A stretch of DNA of 64,000 nucleotides from Calliopum simillimum. Its lineage: Eukaryota; Arthropoda; Insecta; Diptera; Lauxaniidae. The notes below the pieces were generated by a model. It was given only the letters and a program-made list of their open reading frames with translations, did no database searches and was not told the DNA's origin. Position numbers and translations under genes: made by a program. This document shows positions 10,226-19,807 of this stretch, piece by piece (within the stretch, counting starts at the first letter, position 1; every line of letters starts with the position of its first letter). The stretch lies in contig OX638371.1 of the NCBI GenBank assembly GCA_951812925.1, positions 2,232,001-2,296,000 on the forward strand, in the 5' to 3' direction.

Positions 10226-12169
10226 TCAAGACGTGGTTAAAACAGCAAGCTTATGCACAGGTCGACGGATGACACCCTTTGCCGTTTGCACATCGACGAC
10301 TCGTATACGTTGATCTCTGCCAGGAATGGCGTTGATGATTCGCCCCATGAGCCAGCGTTGAGGCGGGACGTTGTCTTCGTGTACTAACACAAGTGTACCA
10401 TTTGCGACATTGCTTTTTGTGTTGGTCCACTTGTTGCGGGCCTGAAGCTCGTTGAGATAATCGTTGGACCAGTGTTGCCAAAAGCGTTGTTTAACAGCAG
10501 TAATGCGAGCCCAATGCTCGAGTTGACCAATATCCTTATTCGCTGCTTCACTTTCAGGAAGAGACTTAAGCGCACTACCAATGATAAAATGTCCAGGCGT
10601 AAGTGCTTCAAAATCGCTTGGATCCGATGATAGAGGCGAAATTGGGCGAGAGTTAAGTATAGCTTCTATCTCAACCATGGCTGTCGTCAGTTCTTCGAAT
10701 GTGAGTCGTGCGTTCATCACCGTGCGTGTTAAATGGCCTTTGGCAGATTTCACTGCGGCTTCCCACAAGCCGCCAAAATGTGGTGCCCTGGGAGGTATGA
10801 AACGAAAGTTAATAAATTCATTAGTACAAAAGTTTTTAATAAAATTTTGGTTATTTGAATTAAAAGTAAATTTTTTAAGTTCTGCTAATTTGTTATCAGC
10901 GCCAGCAAAATTGGTAGCATTATCGCAGAAAATATCAGTAGGTAGACCTCTTCTACCGATCATACGCTTTAATGCTGCGATGAATGCTTCCGTAGACAAA
11001 TCTGAGACAACCTCGATGTGGACAGCTTTCGATGCAAGGCACACAAAAATGGCGATGTATGTCTTGTATGGCACCTTGCCACGAATTCGATAATATGTAT
11101 CTATTGGTCCACAAAAATCAACAGCACAGCGAGAAAATGGTCTGGATGGGTTAAGACGCTCAACTGGAAGATTGCCCATAATTTGTTGAAGAAGACGAGG
11201 CTTATAGCGGATGCAGTGGGTGTAAGATCTCACAATGCGACGAGTCAAATTCCTGGCGTTGATTATCCAGAAGCGATTGCGAATTAGAGCCACTAATGCC
11301 TTTGCACCGGCATGATAATTGGTGACATGCAGGTGCCGAATATATGTTTCTACAAATTCACTGTTGCTTGGCAAAAGTATAGGATGTTTTTGACCATCAG
11401 ATATGTTTGCTAATTCAAGTCGACCACCGACTTTTAGCAGGTAATAGCCACCAGTATTTTGCACAAAAGGATTCAGGAATTTTACAGAACCTTGTAGATC
11501 CATATTTTTCTTGAGCCGCCGTATTTCTTCTTCGAAATGTTGTTGCTGTAAATTCCAAACGATGCAAAGAAGTGCATTTTCCAGTTCCTGAGGGGAAAGG
11601 GAATTTGAGTTGAAATCATTATTAGATGATTTATTAATTTTTTTATAAAATCGAAAAATCCAAGCTATGATATGCAAAATTTTTAAGTATGAACTATACT
11701 TTTTTATGGTTTCGAGAATATAGTTGGTTTTGGACGCAATATGAAAAGTTGATTTTCTCTTTTCTTTTTCAACTTCATCAAAATCTACTTTGTCGCATTT
11801 TTTTTCTGGCCAATGTTCCTTACCAAGTTTCAAAAAGGCTGGGCCTGTGTACCATATCGAATCTATGAGTTCCTTAACAGAAGAGCCTCTAGAGACAATG
11901 TCGGCAGGATTGCTACTAGTAGGGACATGTCTCCAATGACATTCCGAAGTGAGATCTTGAATCTCAGAAATTCTATTACCAACGAAGGCTGATAGAGTAG
12001 CAGAATGTAATTTGAGCCAGTGAAGAACAATTTGCGAGTCAGTCCATAAATATACCTCAGATGTGTAGTTAAGTAAAGATGATTTAATTTTTACGTAAAG
12101 TTGCGATAAAAGTTGAGCTCCACAGAGTTCTAATTTTGGCAATGATTTTTTCTTTGTTGGTGCGACCCT
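10226..12169 (-). pseudogene. BEL pol, part 2: RNase H end and integrase
   Basis: The frame is open for about 648 codons from RVAPTKKKSLPKLEL (RNase H) through LWTDSQIVLHWL (RNase H Asp) to the stop. The integrase has an HHCC-type N-terminal region (HLHVTNYHAGA...THCIRYKP) in which the second Cys of the usual C-x2-C is Tyr. The catalytic core follows: Asp in CAVDFCGP, Asp in FCDNATNF and Glu in GGLWEAAVKS. The C-terminal DUF-like tail has PPQRWLMGRI and a basic end. Integrase would insert the cDNA with a 5-bp stagger. The frame differs from the preceding pol part because of a deletion at about 12170, so it is not translated in continuity in this copy. Confidence 0.9.
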
Positions 12170-13938
12170 AGATAAAAGCAGCAGCCGTATGCACGAATGG
12201 ATGAGTCGCAAAATCCATGCAATTGAATTGATTCAGCATTCGCCAGCAAGCAATATCTTGGTATTTTAAGCAAACGAAGTTGAGCCAAGTCCCTAAGAAA
12301 TTCTTCCCACGCAGTTTGTAGAGGTTGAGGTATAGATTCATCCCAAGTAATTTTTAGGAGCCAAAGTTCTTGTAGAATTATTTTTGCGACGATAACGACA
12401 GGAGCTAATAAACCAAGGGGGTCAAATAACGACGAAGCTAACGACAAAATGGTTCTTTTTGTAACTTTGCTACCAAATTGATTTTTAGGATTAAATGAGA
12501 AAAGCAATATATCTTGATTTTGATCCCATGTTATGCCTAGCGCGCTTGTAATAGAAGCATCATCTAAGTTCAAGTTTTTGATCGTTTTGTCATCTCTAAA
12601 GTTATTGTGATTGGAATGCCATTTTGCGAGTTCCATACAGCCTCTTTTGAGAATTTCAGATGTTTCAAATTTGATTTTCGATAGTTTCTCGAGTGTGTCA
12701 GATCCACCTAAGAAATCATCCACATAGAACGACGATTTAATTGTTTCAGCTCCAAGTTGAAATTCAGAAGAGTATTGATCTGCAAGATAGTGAAGACTGC
12801 GCACAGCAAGAAATGGAGCAGCAGCAGTACCGTAAGTAACAGTATTGAGACAAAAAGTTTGAATAGGATCATCCTTTGAATTTCTCCACAAAATATATTG
12901 AAAGCGACGATCCCTGGGATCCACTTCTACTTGGCGGTACATCTTGACGATATCTGCGGTGATGGCGAAACGATATAGGCGAAAACGAATAAGTAAAATG
13001 TACAATTCTTCTTGAATTGTAGGGCCAACCAATAAAACGTCGTTAAGAGACTTTTGAGATGAAGTATGACATGAAGCGTCGAAAACCACCCGTAATTTTG
13101 TTGATGTACTTGTTGGCTTCAGAACAGAATGGTGAGGAATATAGTAGTGCGGTGTATCGAATTTAGGGTTTTTGATCAAACTCATGTGCCCTAAATCAAT
13201 GTATTCCTTCATAAAAGTAGCATATTGAATTTTTGTTTCAGCATCTCGAGCCAAGCGATGCTCTAAAGACGTGAATCTCCTCAATGCAGTATTATATGAA
13301 AGGCCTAAAGACGAAGGTGTATCTTTAAAAGGCAATCGAACGACTACTCTTCCCTCTGCGGTGCGAGACACAGTTTTTGAATAAATATCTTCACAGCAAG
13401 TTTGTTCATCAGTCCAACAGTGATTTGTGGCCTCAACTGCTTCCAATTTCCACATTTGTTCCAATTTTTTATCAATTTCTTCTTCGTAAGATAAAAAACA
13501 GGTGGACAACGATGAGACAGAAGATTCTTGAGCCTTATATCGTCCTGAAACTATCCATCCCAACAGTGTTTTCTGGAGGGTGGGCAGGTTGCTGCCAAGT
13601 TTAATCTGACCGACAGACAAAATTTCGAAAAAACTTTCTGTCCCCAGCAACAAATCAATACGTTTAGACTTAAAAAAGTTCTCGTCAGCTAGTTGTGTAT
13701 TCGGTGGCAAATTCCACGACGAAATATCAATTTCCGATTCAGGCTGATACGAAATATGCGATGTAATGCAAAACGAAAGAGACAACTCCAAATTAGTAAA
13801 ACGAGATTTAATAGATGTCGATGTTTTGTGCTTAATATTGGAATGAGAATTTCCAATACTCAAAATTTGCATCGAATGTTTTTCCCTCGGTAAGCGCAAT
13901 CGTTGCGCGAATTCTTCAGTAACGAAATTAACTTGTGA
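12130..13938 (-). pseudogene. BEL pol, part 1: protease remnant and reverse transcriptase
   Basis: Meaningful sequence starts at SQVNFVTEEFAQRL, the region just after the protease active site. The active-site Asp-Ser-Gly block itself is absent, because sequence is missing where the frame jumps from gag. The RT follows: LRVVFDASCHTSSQKSLND, TADIVKMYRQVEVDPRDRRF (first catalytic Asp), TYGTAAAPFLAVRSL, and YVDDFLGG with YVDD codons at 12715-12726. The frame ends shortly after the first RNase H block HGFCDSSIRAYGCC. About 20 residues expected before the next recognisable block are missing, and the frame shifts there. Confidence 0.9.
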
Positions 13939-15304
13939 GCAAGCCAATGTGATAGCAACCAGATGTATCACGAACCAAAACGACAGCAGTGGCAAGAATT
14001 ACTTGATCTAACGAAGATTTTCCAATATGAGTATGAACAGCTGCTGCGGCGTTGGCTTCAGTTTGCGCAACGCGCGAAGACGATGGCTGTGGTGACGATA
14101 GCAACGAAGATAAAGTATTGGAAATCGATTGAGGGCGATGCAAAAGACTGTGGTGGAGCCGTGAGCAAGTTTTACACTTGAAAGTGGACGAACAATTTGT
14201 GACTTGATGACTTTTAGAGAGACAATTAATGCATAGGCCAAGGCGCTTGACGTTTTCAAAACGTTCCGAAACTTCCATATTTTTGAAGCGAAAACAATTA
14301 TTAATTGTGTGGTCAGACTTTGAGCACAATAGGCACGAACGTTTGGTGCAAGAAAATGTGTAGCCTTGTCGAGTAGATTTATTTTTATTTTTGTTGAAAG
14401 GTATTTTATTTTCAGACTGATGAGGGTGAGCTGCGCTTGCTGTAGTCGATTCTAAAAACTGACAGCGTCTTTCTAAAACTTTTGCACAGTCATCCCATGT
14501 AGGAAGTGTAGTGAAATCCAACGAATCTTTTCATTTTTTCTGAGTGTCCTCATCAACCTTTTCCATGACTAAATATATTAACATTGCATTTGATATATCC
14601 TTGTCGTTACCCAGCGACGAAAGTGAGCTATAAAGTGCCGAAACATTATCCACAAGGCTTCTTAGTTGACCACAACTTTCCTTAGAAACTGAAGGAAGTT
14701 GAAATAATGTAGTTATATTTTCCATAAAAATTAATGTGCTATTATCATAGCGATTTTTGAGTCTCTCCAGGGCCTTTGGATAATTTTCATTTGATACTTG
14801 AAAAGCCTTAACAGTCTCTAAAGCTTGACCTTGGAGGCAATTGAGCAAATGGTTGAACTTTTCAATGTTGGAAACGCTAAGTTCACGATCAATAATTTGA
14901 TTAAATGATGTAATGAAATTTTTGTACTCGGAGTACTTCCCATCAAAAAGAGGCAATTTCAAAGATGGCAGCTTTGTACTTGAGACAGGGAACGAAAAAC
15001 CCGTATCTGACAATGTGTTATTATGCAATTCATCTCCTAATTGTGATTGTATCGATAGTTTGATCGAGATATAAAGATCTTCAAGTTCACCACGACCATT
15101 GTCTTCTGCGTCTAATTTTTCAATGTGAGTTTGGCACGACAAAATTTGTTTAAAATATGACTCGAGTATTCCTAAGCGACATTTTAACTCAGTAGATGAG
15201 AGCGCCTTCCCTTCCCCCTTTGCATTTGTTTCAATGATATTTTTGATTCGCGTAATATTTTTCCTAGTGGTACTGCGCTGATGCTTATATTCTTCTAGCG
15301 ACAT
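13928..15304 (-). pseudogene. BEL gag with an internal TGA
   Basis: I take the start as ATG at 15302-15304 (MSLEEYKHQRST). An in-frame ATG 59 codons upstream would add a Ser-rich stretch unlike gag. The capsid-like core LKLPLFDGKYSEYKNFITSF, ALETVKAFQVS and ALERLKNRYDN is typical of BEL/Pao gag. A TGA at 14531-14533 follows QKK. The same frame continues at once with KDSLDFTTLPTWDDCAKVLE, so it looks like a point nonsense change rather than a natural ORF boundary. Downstream are zinc knuckles CLLCSKSDHTINNC and CINCLSKSHQVTNC (both C-x2-C-x4-H-x4-C), with a third partial one, CKTCSRLHH. The frame runs on to VLVRDTSGCYH and then stops after the protease-region deletion. Confidence 0.9.
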
Positions 15305-16120
15305 GGTAATGCAACGATAACGAAAGAGATGAGAAAAAGAATATAAGCTGACGGCAGAAATGCGATGAGCAGAACAATAAACGTTGCTGCAGCTTGCGAC
15401 AAAAATACGAAAAATTGAAAGAGACAATGAAGCTTTTTTCAGCGATAAACTTGAAACAGAAGAAGAGGAAGATCTCAGCAAAATAATTGTACGATTAGCG
15501 ATCTAGATCGTAAATTTAAAACACCAAAAAAATGGTAGGCGACGAATGCGAGGAATATCGTAGATGAAAGCTCACACACACAAGAATGCGTGTGCGTCGA
15601 CTTTATGCTTTGCTGCTACAAGTGTTGTGAGAAGCTTGACTTTTCAACCGAATGCAGTTTCTAATATCGTAACATAATTTACGGCAGAAATTTTACGAAA
15701 AATGTATGCTGAGTTATGATATTAAGATTTATCCAATTCAATTTTTAATTTAGGTATTTTTATGTAGATATATGTATTTAATTTAAATGTTTTTTGATAC
15801 ATAAATTAATACTCCCTGTTGAGACAGCATACAGTTGTTGTTTCTGGAACAATGGTGACTGCGCTGGCCGAGACAATAACGACAGCTACAACTTGATTAT
15901 TTCGTTGACCGAGACGCGAGCCGCGAAACCGAACTACTCACAAGAACAAGTTGAATGTTTTTTATGAAAATGCAATTTACCGCAATGACACTAGCGAAAT
16001 AATGTTTTTTTTTTTTAATTTTTTGATAGGTTTTTTAATATGAAACACTTTTGTTTTTTATGTTAATTTTACAACTTTTCAGATGCACTTTTACACCTTT
16101 TTTTAATTAAATTTAGACTT
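15305..16120 (-). other. BEL 5' leader between PBS and gag
   Basis: About 800 bp of untranslated leader on the element strand. A short (CA)n run lies near 15572-15585. It has no recognised coding content and presumably carries packaging signals, which is inference from position only. Confidence 0.6.
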
Positions 16121-16138
16121 GCCCCACGTTGGGCGCCA
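16121..16138 (-). other. primer-binding site, complementary to tRNA-Lys(CUU)
   Basis: On the element strand the 18 bases TGGCGCCCAACGTGGGGC lie 3 bp inside the 5' LTR. From memory of the fly tRNA-Lys(CUU) 3' end they are its exact complement. The match shows where reverse transcription would start. Confidence 0.8.
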
Positions 16139-16141
16139 AAA

Positions 16142-16602
16142 TGTTAAATGAGAAGAGTTTTTCTCACTTTGCAGTGACCGAATTATTAAATTAGTTAATA
16201 TTTTTATTAACAAATAATCAAATACTGCGATTACGGGGCAAGTTCGAAACGCGGTGCAAAATTCACAACTGAAAAAAGTTCTACGCGGTAAAAGAAAAGA
16301 CAATGCGAAGTCGTAAACGATTAATGCAGCAAGAGAGCCTGCAATTTATTTTGCAGTCTTATATACAAAAATAGAAGAGCTTAGGTTACAGTTAGTTTCT
16401 CTTTTTAATACAGTTTTAGTACATCATAAGTTAACTAGTTTAAGGCCTTATTATAGAAATTATTAGTTTAATTACTAAAGGGCTATTTATAGTTAAAAAT
16501 TATCAATTATTTTGAGGCAAATTTAGTTAAAGAAAAATTGCAACTTTAGGAGTTTAAATACATTAGTAAAAAATAAAGTAAATGTTATACGTTGACCCAA
16601 CA
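16142..16602 (-). repeat. BEL element LTR (5' LTR in element orientation)
   Basis: 461 bp, apparently identical to 9740-10200. On the element strand it has a TATA-like TATATAAG (plus-strand 16358-16365), followed by AATAAA-like signals (ATTAATAAAAATA and AAATAAATTG), fitting promoter and polyadenylation functions of an LTR. These are sequence matches only. Confidence 0.95.
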
Positions 16603-16607
16603 GTATG
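16603..16607. other. target-site duplication GTATG, right
   Basis: Matches 9735-9739 on the far side of the element. Confidence 0.8.
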
Positions 16608-17659
16608 CATGCATGTTTATAGAGATAGCGTCAAAATAAAAATATTTTTATGTAACTGTATAATGATGCTTCAGTTTTAAAAGAGCATAGCAATTTTATT
16701 TATTATTGATATTTTCTCATACTTACGTATATAGAAGAGTATAATATGCTGTAGTAGCACAATTTTACTTAAGCACTCATAAACAAAGCAGCTGAACATT
16801 AAATTTAATTGAAATTAATAGTAAAGTCCTTTTATGATAATGCATATGCTGTAGTATGTCAGCCCCCACGCAAAGGGCTTGGAAGTTGCTATTCCTACAA
16901 ATATCAATGTCATTTGCTTGTGTGAAAAAAATTCTATGCCATCACTATGATATCTTAATAAAATAATCTGCTTTGATGTTTCATCGTCAAGACATCAAGA
17001 TTTTGTAGCAGCTTTACGCGTCTTGTACGCTCTCCAGCTTGATTTGTATGCTTTATTTTTATATTTTTGCTTGTGTGCATTTAACTACATTCTCTTTTGA
17101 CATTCTTTTAATGAGCAATTATGAAAAATGGCTTTCTTTTTTGTTGCTGTCTGTTCTTGTTGCTTTTGCTGTATGGGGTTTCGCTTTTATTCTTGTACCC
17201 TGACTGTTGCTTCTGCTGCCATACCTAACATTTGGCTTAATTTTGACGTAATTTACTCTGTCATTTGGTTCAGTTGTCCGTTTTCTAAGCCAACAATTCG
17301 TAGAAAAGTAAATTTTTGTTTGCAGCAGGAATTTCAAGAAGATTAATCTTGTTGTAAGTTGGACGTTAAAACTTCAAGTTTTAATTTTTCTTTTAAGATT
17401 TATGCGTGCATTTGTAAAAGGAATTGCTTACTAATAGCATATTACTTAGATTTAATTCCAATAAATGGTAATTTTTTTAACGTTACTCAATTACAAAACC
17501 GGAAATCTGACAAAGAATTTGGTTTTTAGTATCGTTTCCATGAAAACTGATAAGGTCTATTTATTGTTTTATTTAAAAAATTTATTTCTGAGAAAATCTC
17601 AAACAAATACATATACATATTTTATACGATTGCCTGGAGTGTGGTGAGCTTAATAGAAT
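16608..17659. other. non-coding AT-rich stretch
   Basis: Overlapping open frames on both strands at 17119-17346 are each about 72 codons with no domain and no splice or start context that I trust. Nothing else is recognised. Confidence 0.5.
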
Positions 17660-18120
17660 AAATAAGAGAGCGCTAGCCAGTCATAACTCCGAAAGTTTTT
17701 GTGTTAAAAGTAATAATTTTTTTTGCATAAATTAAAAGTAAAATATCTAGATAACGTATTTCGAGTATCATAATACCACTAAATAAATTCATTTCTGAGT
17801 TTTCGCATGCTAAGCGTGATGATTTCAGAAAATGGTAACTTTTTTCAAAATTTCTTAAAATATATTAAAGTTTGTCGTGCATCTTTAAAACTAAATGATC
17901 TTACCTCCAGAAACTTATGGCAAAAATAATTTGATTTATTTTCTGAAGATTTATGTACTTAGATGTTAGTTTTTCTTAATATAAAAAGGATATCCAAATC
18001 ATCAGAAAAAATCTCTAATTTTATTTCCCAAATTTACGGATTTTTCACTCTGTGTATTATAACTAAAAAGTTTTATGGAGTTGCAACGGCTCGATCACTT
18101 AAATGTGTAATATGAGGTTC
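17660..18120 (-). repeat. dispersed repeat, minus-strand copy of the 61.8-kb repeat
   Basis: Its reverse complement aligns with 61795-62170. Shared blocks include GTTGCAACT.CATAAAACTTT, CACAGAGTGAAAAAT, AAATTTGGGAAATAAAATTA and TAGATATTT..CTTTTAATTT. The copies are roughly 75-80% alike by eye. Confidence 0.65.
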
Positions 18121-18307
18121 TTTGAAGGTTCTATGCATTTAACAGCTACCCCTTTTACACCCCTTTTTGTACTAGGATGAGTTTTCCTTCAGCGACTTTT
18201 CTGTATTCTTGCAACGCACCAGTTTTGTAAAATTAAAAACAGCTAAATTGTTTAAGGTAAAGCAATAAAATTCGATTTCTGAAATAGTATTTGTAGCATC
18301 TATTTAT

Positions 18308-18345
18308 TTGTTGAAAATAAGCGTGTTCGGGTCAACGACACGTCT
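18308..18345 (+). repeat. short dispersed block CGGGTCAACGACACGTCTAC
   Basis: Closely matches CGGGTCAAGGACACGCCCAC at 23006-23030 and the reverse complement of 40162-40182. The function is unknown; it is probably part of a larger decayed repeat family. Confidence 0.5.
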
Positions 18346-18850
18346 ACCTCCTATAAACCCAAAAATTTGGAATCGCCATAACTTTGTGAATATTTCAGGT
18401 TCAACAATAATATTTTATATCTGAGTTAGTCTCTTTCTAAGTTTCGGTTGTGTTTTCTGTGTTACTAAATTTTGTGCATGTTTTTTCATCATTTTTTGTT
18501 AGTATAAAACAGTGTTTGATAAATATAATTATAGTGGTATTTAGATCTTCACTAAAATATGTAATAATAATTTTTATTTTATTTTGTTATATTTTACAAG
18601 TGCAAATTAACAAATAGAAATAATTTATTTTTTTTTTGTATACAAACTTGCATGCAGTGTTATTGCATTAGCTTTCAATTCTTCTTTCTGCTTTGTACGC
18701 TAACAAAGCTAGACTCTATACTGCTTGCACTATTTTGTTGTTGCTCGCTTACGGCAATTTTTTGCAGTTGAATTTAACCCTTCTGTCACCACGTTGACTA
18801 GTTAGTCACATAATTTTTTACATATTCAATTTTATTTTTGTCTTTCTAAA

Positions 18851-19771
18851 ATGGATTATTTTTCTTCGGATAATCTGGTTGCTTGCTCTCTTGGTGATTT
18901 TTGCAAATGCCAAAATATTTTAAATGCGATGTTTTCTTGCTCTGGTCCATGTGAACAGATGTTTCATGCACAGTGTGCTAGTTTGACTAAATCTGTTACG
19001 GATCTCTTGTGTTCTGAGCGATCAGGTTTGCAATGGTATTGCCCATCTTGTAGGGCCCTCTCCCCGTCGAGTTTTTTCGACAAAATTAAAAAATTTGGGG
19101 AAAAATTGAACAATCTGAATATTGATTTCAGAGATATTTTAAATAATTTCAGTGATTTTTCTCCTCAAATTGAAAAAAGTCTTAACGAGACTGTTATTGA
19201 AGAGACCATACTTCACAATAATACCATTACCGCGTCTTCTGTGGTTATTGCATCCACTCCATCGATACCAACTCATACCAAGAAAGCTAAGTCCCTTAAA
19301 AAGAAAAGAAAACCGAGACGAAAGCTTACTAAAAGTTTAGACAACACTGTCGCTGCAGCCAATTCATCTTCTTCTATTCCTACAACTTCGTCGAATATGC
19401 CGAATAGTGTCCATCCAACCCCGTCAACATCAACCAATACCCAAGTTGTTGATACGGTTGTTATCCCTGTCTCCTTGCGTGCATTGCCTAAATCGAAATC
19501 AATTTTTGTTTCGCGGCTGCACCCTGACACAACTTCTGACAATATTATAGAGTTTTTAAGACAGAATAATGTCATTCCTCTTGACGCATATGTTTCATGT
19601 AGGAAACTTGGCAATAAGCCAACACATGCTTCCTTTAAAATAACGGTGGCTTCTGATAATTTTCCTGCGGTCTGCAATTCAAAAGTATGGGTCGATAATG
19701 TCTTCATTTCTGAATTCAAAGAAACTAAGAAGACTGCTCGATTTTCTAATAAACACAATTCAAAAAACTAA
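18851..19771 (+). CDS. LINE ORF1 protein with PHD-type zinc finger
   Basis: 306 residues from ATG in AAAATGG context. Residues 18-67 form a C4HC3 PHD finger: CKC at 18-20, C30, C34, H39, C42, then CPSC at 64-67. Next come a serine/threonine- and lysine-rich linker (KKAKSLKKKRKPRRK near 142-156) and a C-terminal domain from about residue 216. That domain (SIFVSRLHPDTTSDNIIEFL... to VWVDNVFISEF) resembles the RRM-like RNA-binding fold of insect LINE ORF1 proteins. The likely role is binding element RNA and forming the RNP. The frame ends in AAA AAC TAA, and that A-run overlaps the ORF2 frame in the -1 phase. Confidence 0.85.
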   Translation: MDYFSSDNLVACSLGDFCKCQNILNAMFSCSGPCEQMFHAQCASLTKSVTDLLCSERSGLQWYCPSCRALSPSSFFDKIKKFGEKLNNLNIDFRDILNNFSDFSPQIEKSLNETVIEETILHNNTITASSVVIASTPSIPTHTKKAKSLKKKRKPRRKLTKSLDNTVAAANSSSSIPTTSSNMPNSVHPTPSTSTNTQVVDTVVIPVSLRALPKSKSIFVSRLHPDTTSDNIIEFLRQNNVIPLDAYVSCRKLGNKPTHASFKITVASDNFPAVCNSKVWVDNVFISEFKETKKTARFSNKHNSKN

Positions 19772-19807
19772 ATCGGCTATCCCTTTACTACCAAAATGTA
19801 AGGGGCC
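19762..19807 (+). promoter_or_regulatory. putative -1 ribosomal frameshift signal joining ORF1 and ORF2
   Basis: The heptamer A AAA AAC (19762-19768) lies in the ORF1 zero frame as AAA AAC, directly before the ORF1 stop TAA. A -1 slip enters exactly the frame of ORF2, which lacks any nearby ATG. Six bases downstream a hairpin can form: GGC 19775-19777 with GCC 19805-19807, then (after a TAT bulge) CCCTTTAC 19781-19788 with GTAAGGG 19798-19804, one T bulged, loop of 9. Heptamer, phase, spacer and stem all fit the known -1 frameshift pattern. Function is inferred. Confidence 0.55.

Larger units (their letters stand above)
9740..16602 (-). mobile_element. BEL/Pao LTR retrotransposon, full length (6,863 bp), coding region defective
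   Basis: Two 461-bp LTRs with TGTT..AACA ends flank an internal minus-strand region. In order it holds a tRNA-Lys primer-binding site, gag with zinc knuckles, protease remnant, reverse transcriptase (YVDD), RNase H, integrase (DDE) and a polypurine tract. There is no env-like frame. The LTRs look identical, which suggests recent insertion. The polyprotein frame is broken three times: a TGA at 14531-14533, a deletion/frameshift near 13940-13950 removing the protease active-site block, and a deletion/frameshift near 12170 in RNase H. The copy is therefore structurally young but not autonomous. Confidence 0.95.

Noticed and set aside
10581..11287. Plus-strand frames of 170 and 89 codons
   Set aside because: Antisense to BEL integrase, which is clearly coding on the minus strand.
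19273..19758. Minus-strand 161-codon frame
   Set aside because: Antisense shadow of LINE ORF1.
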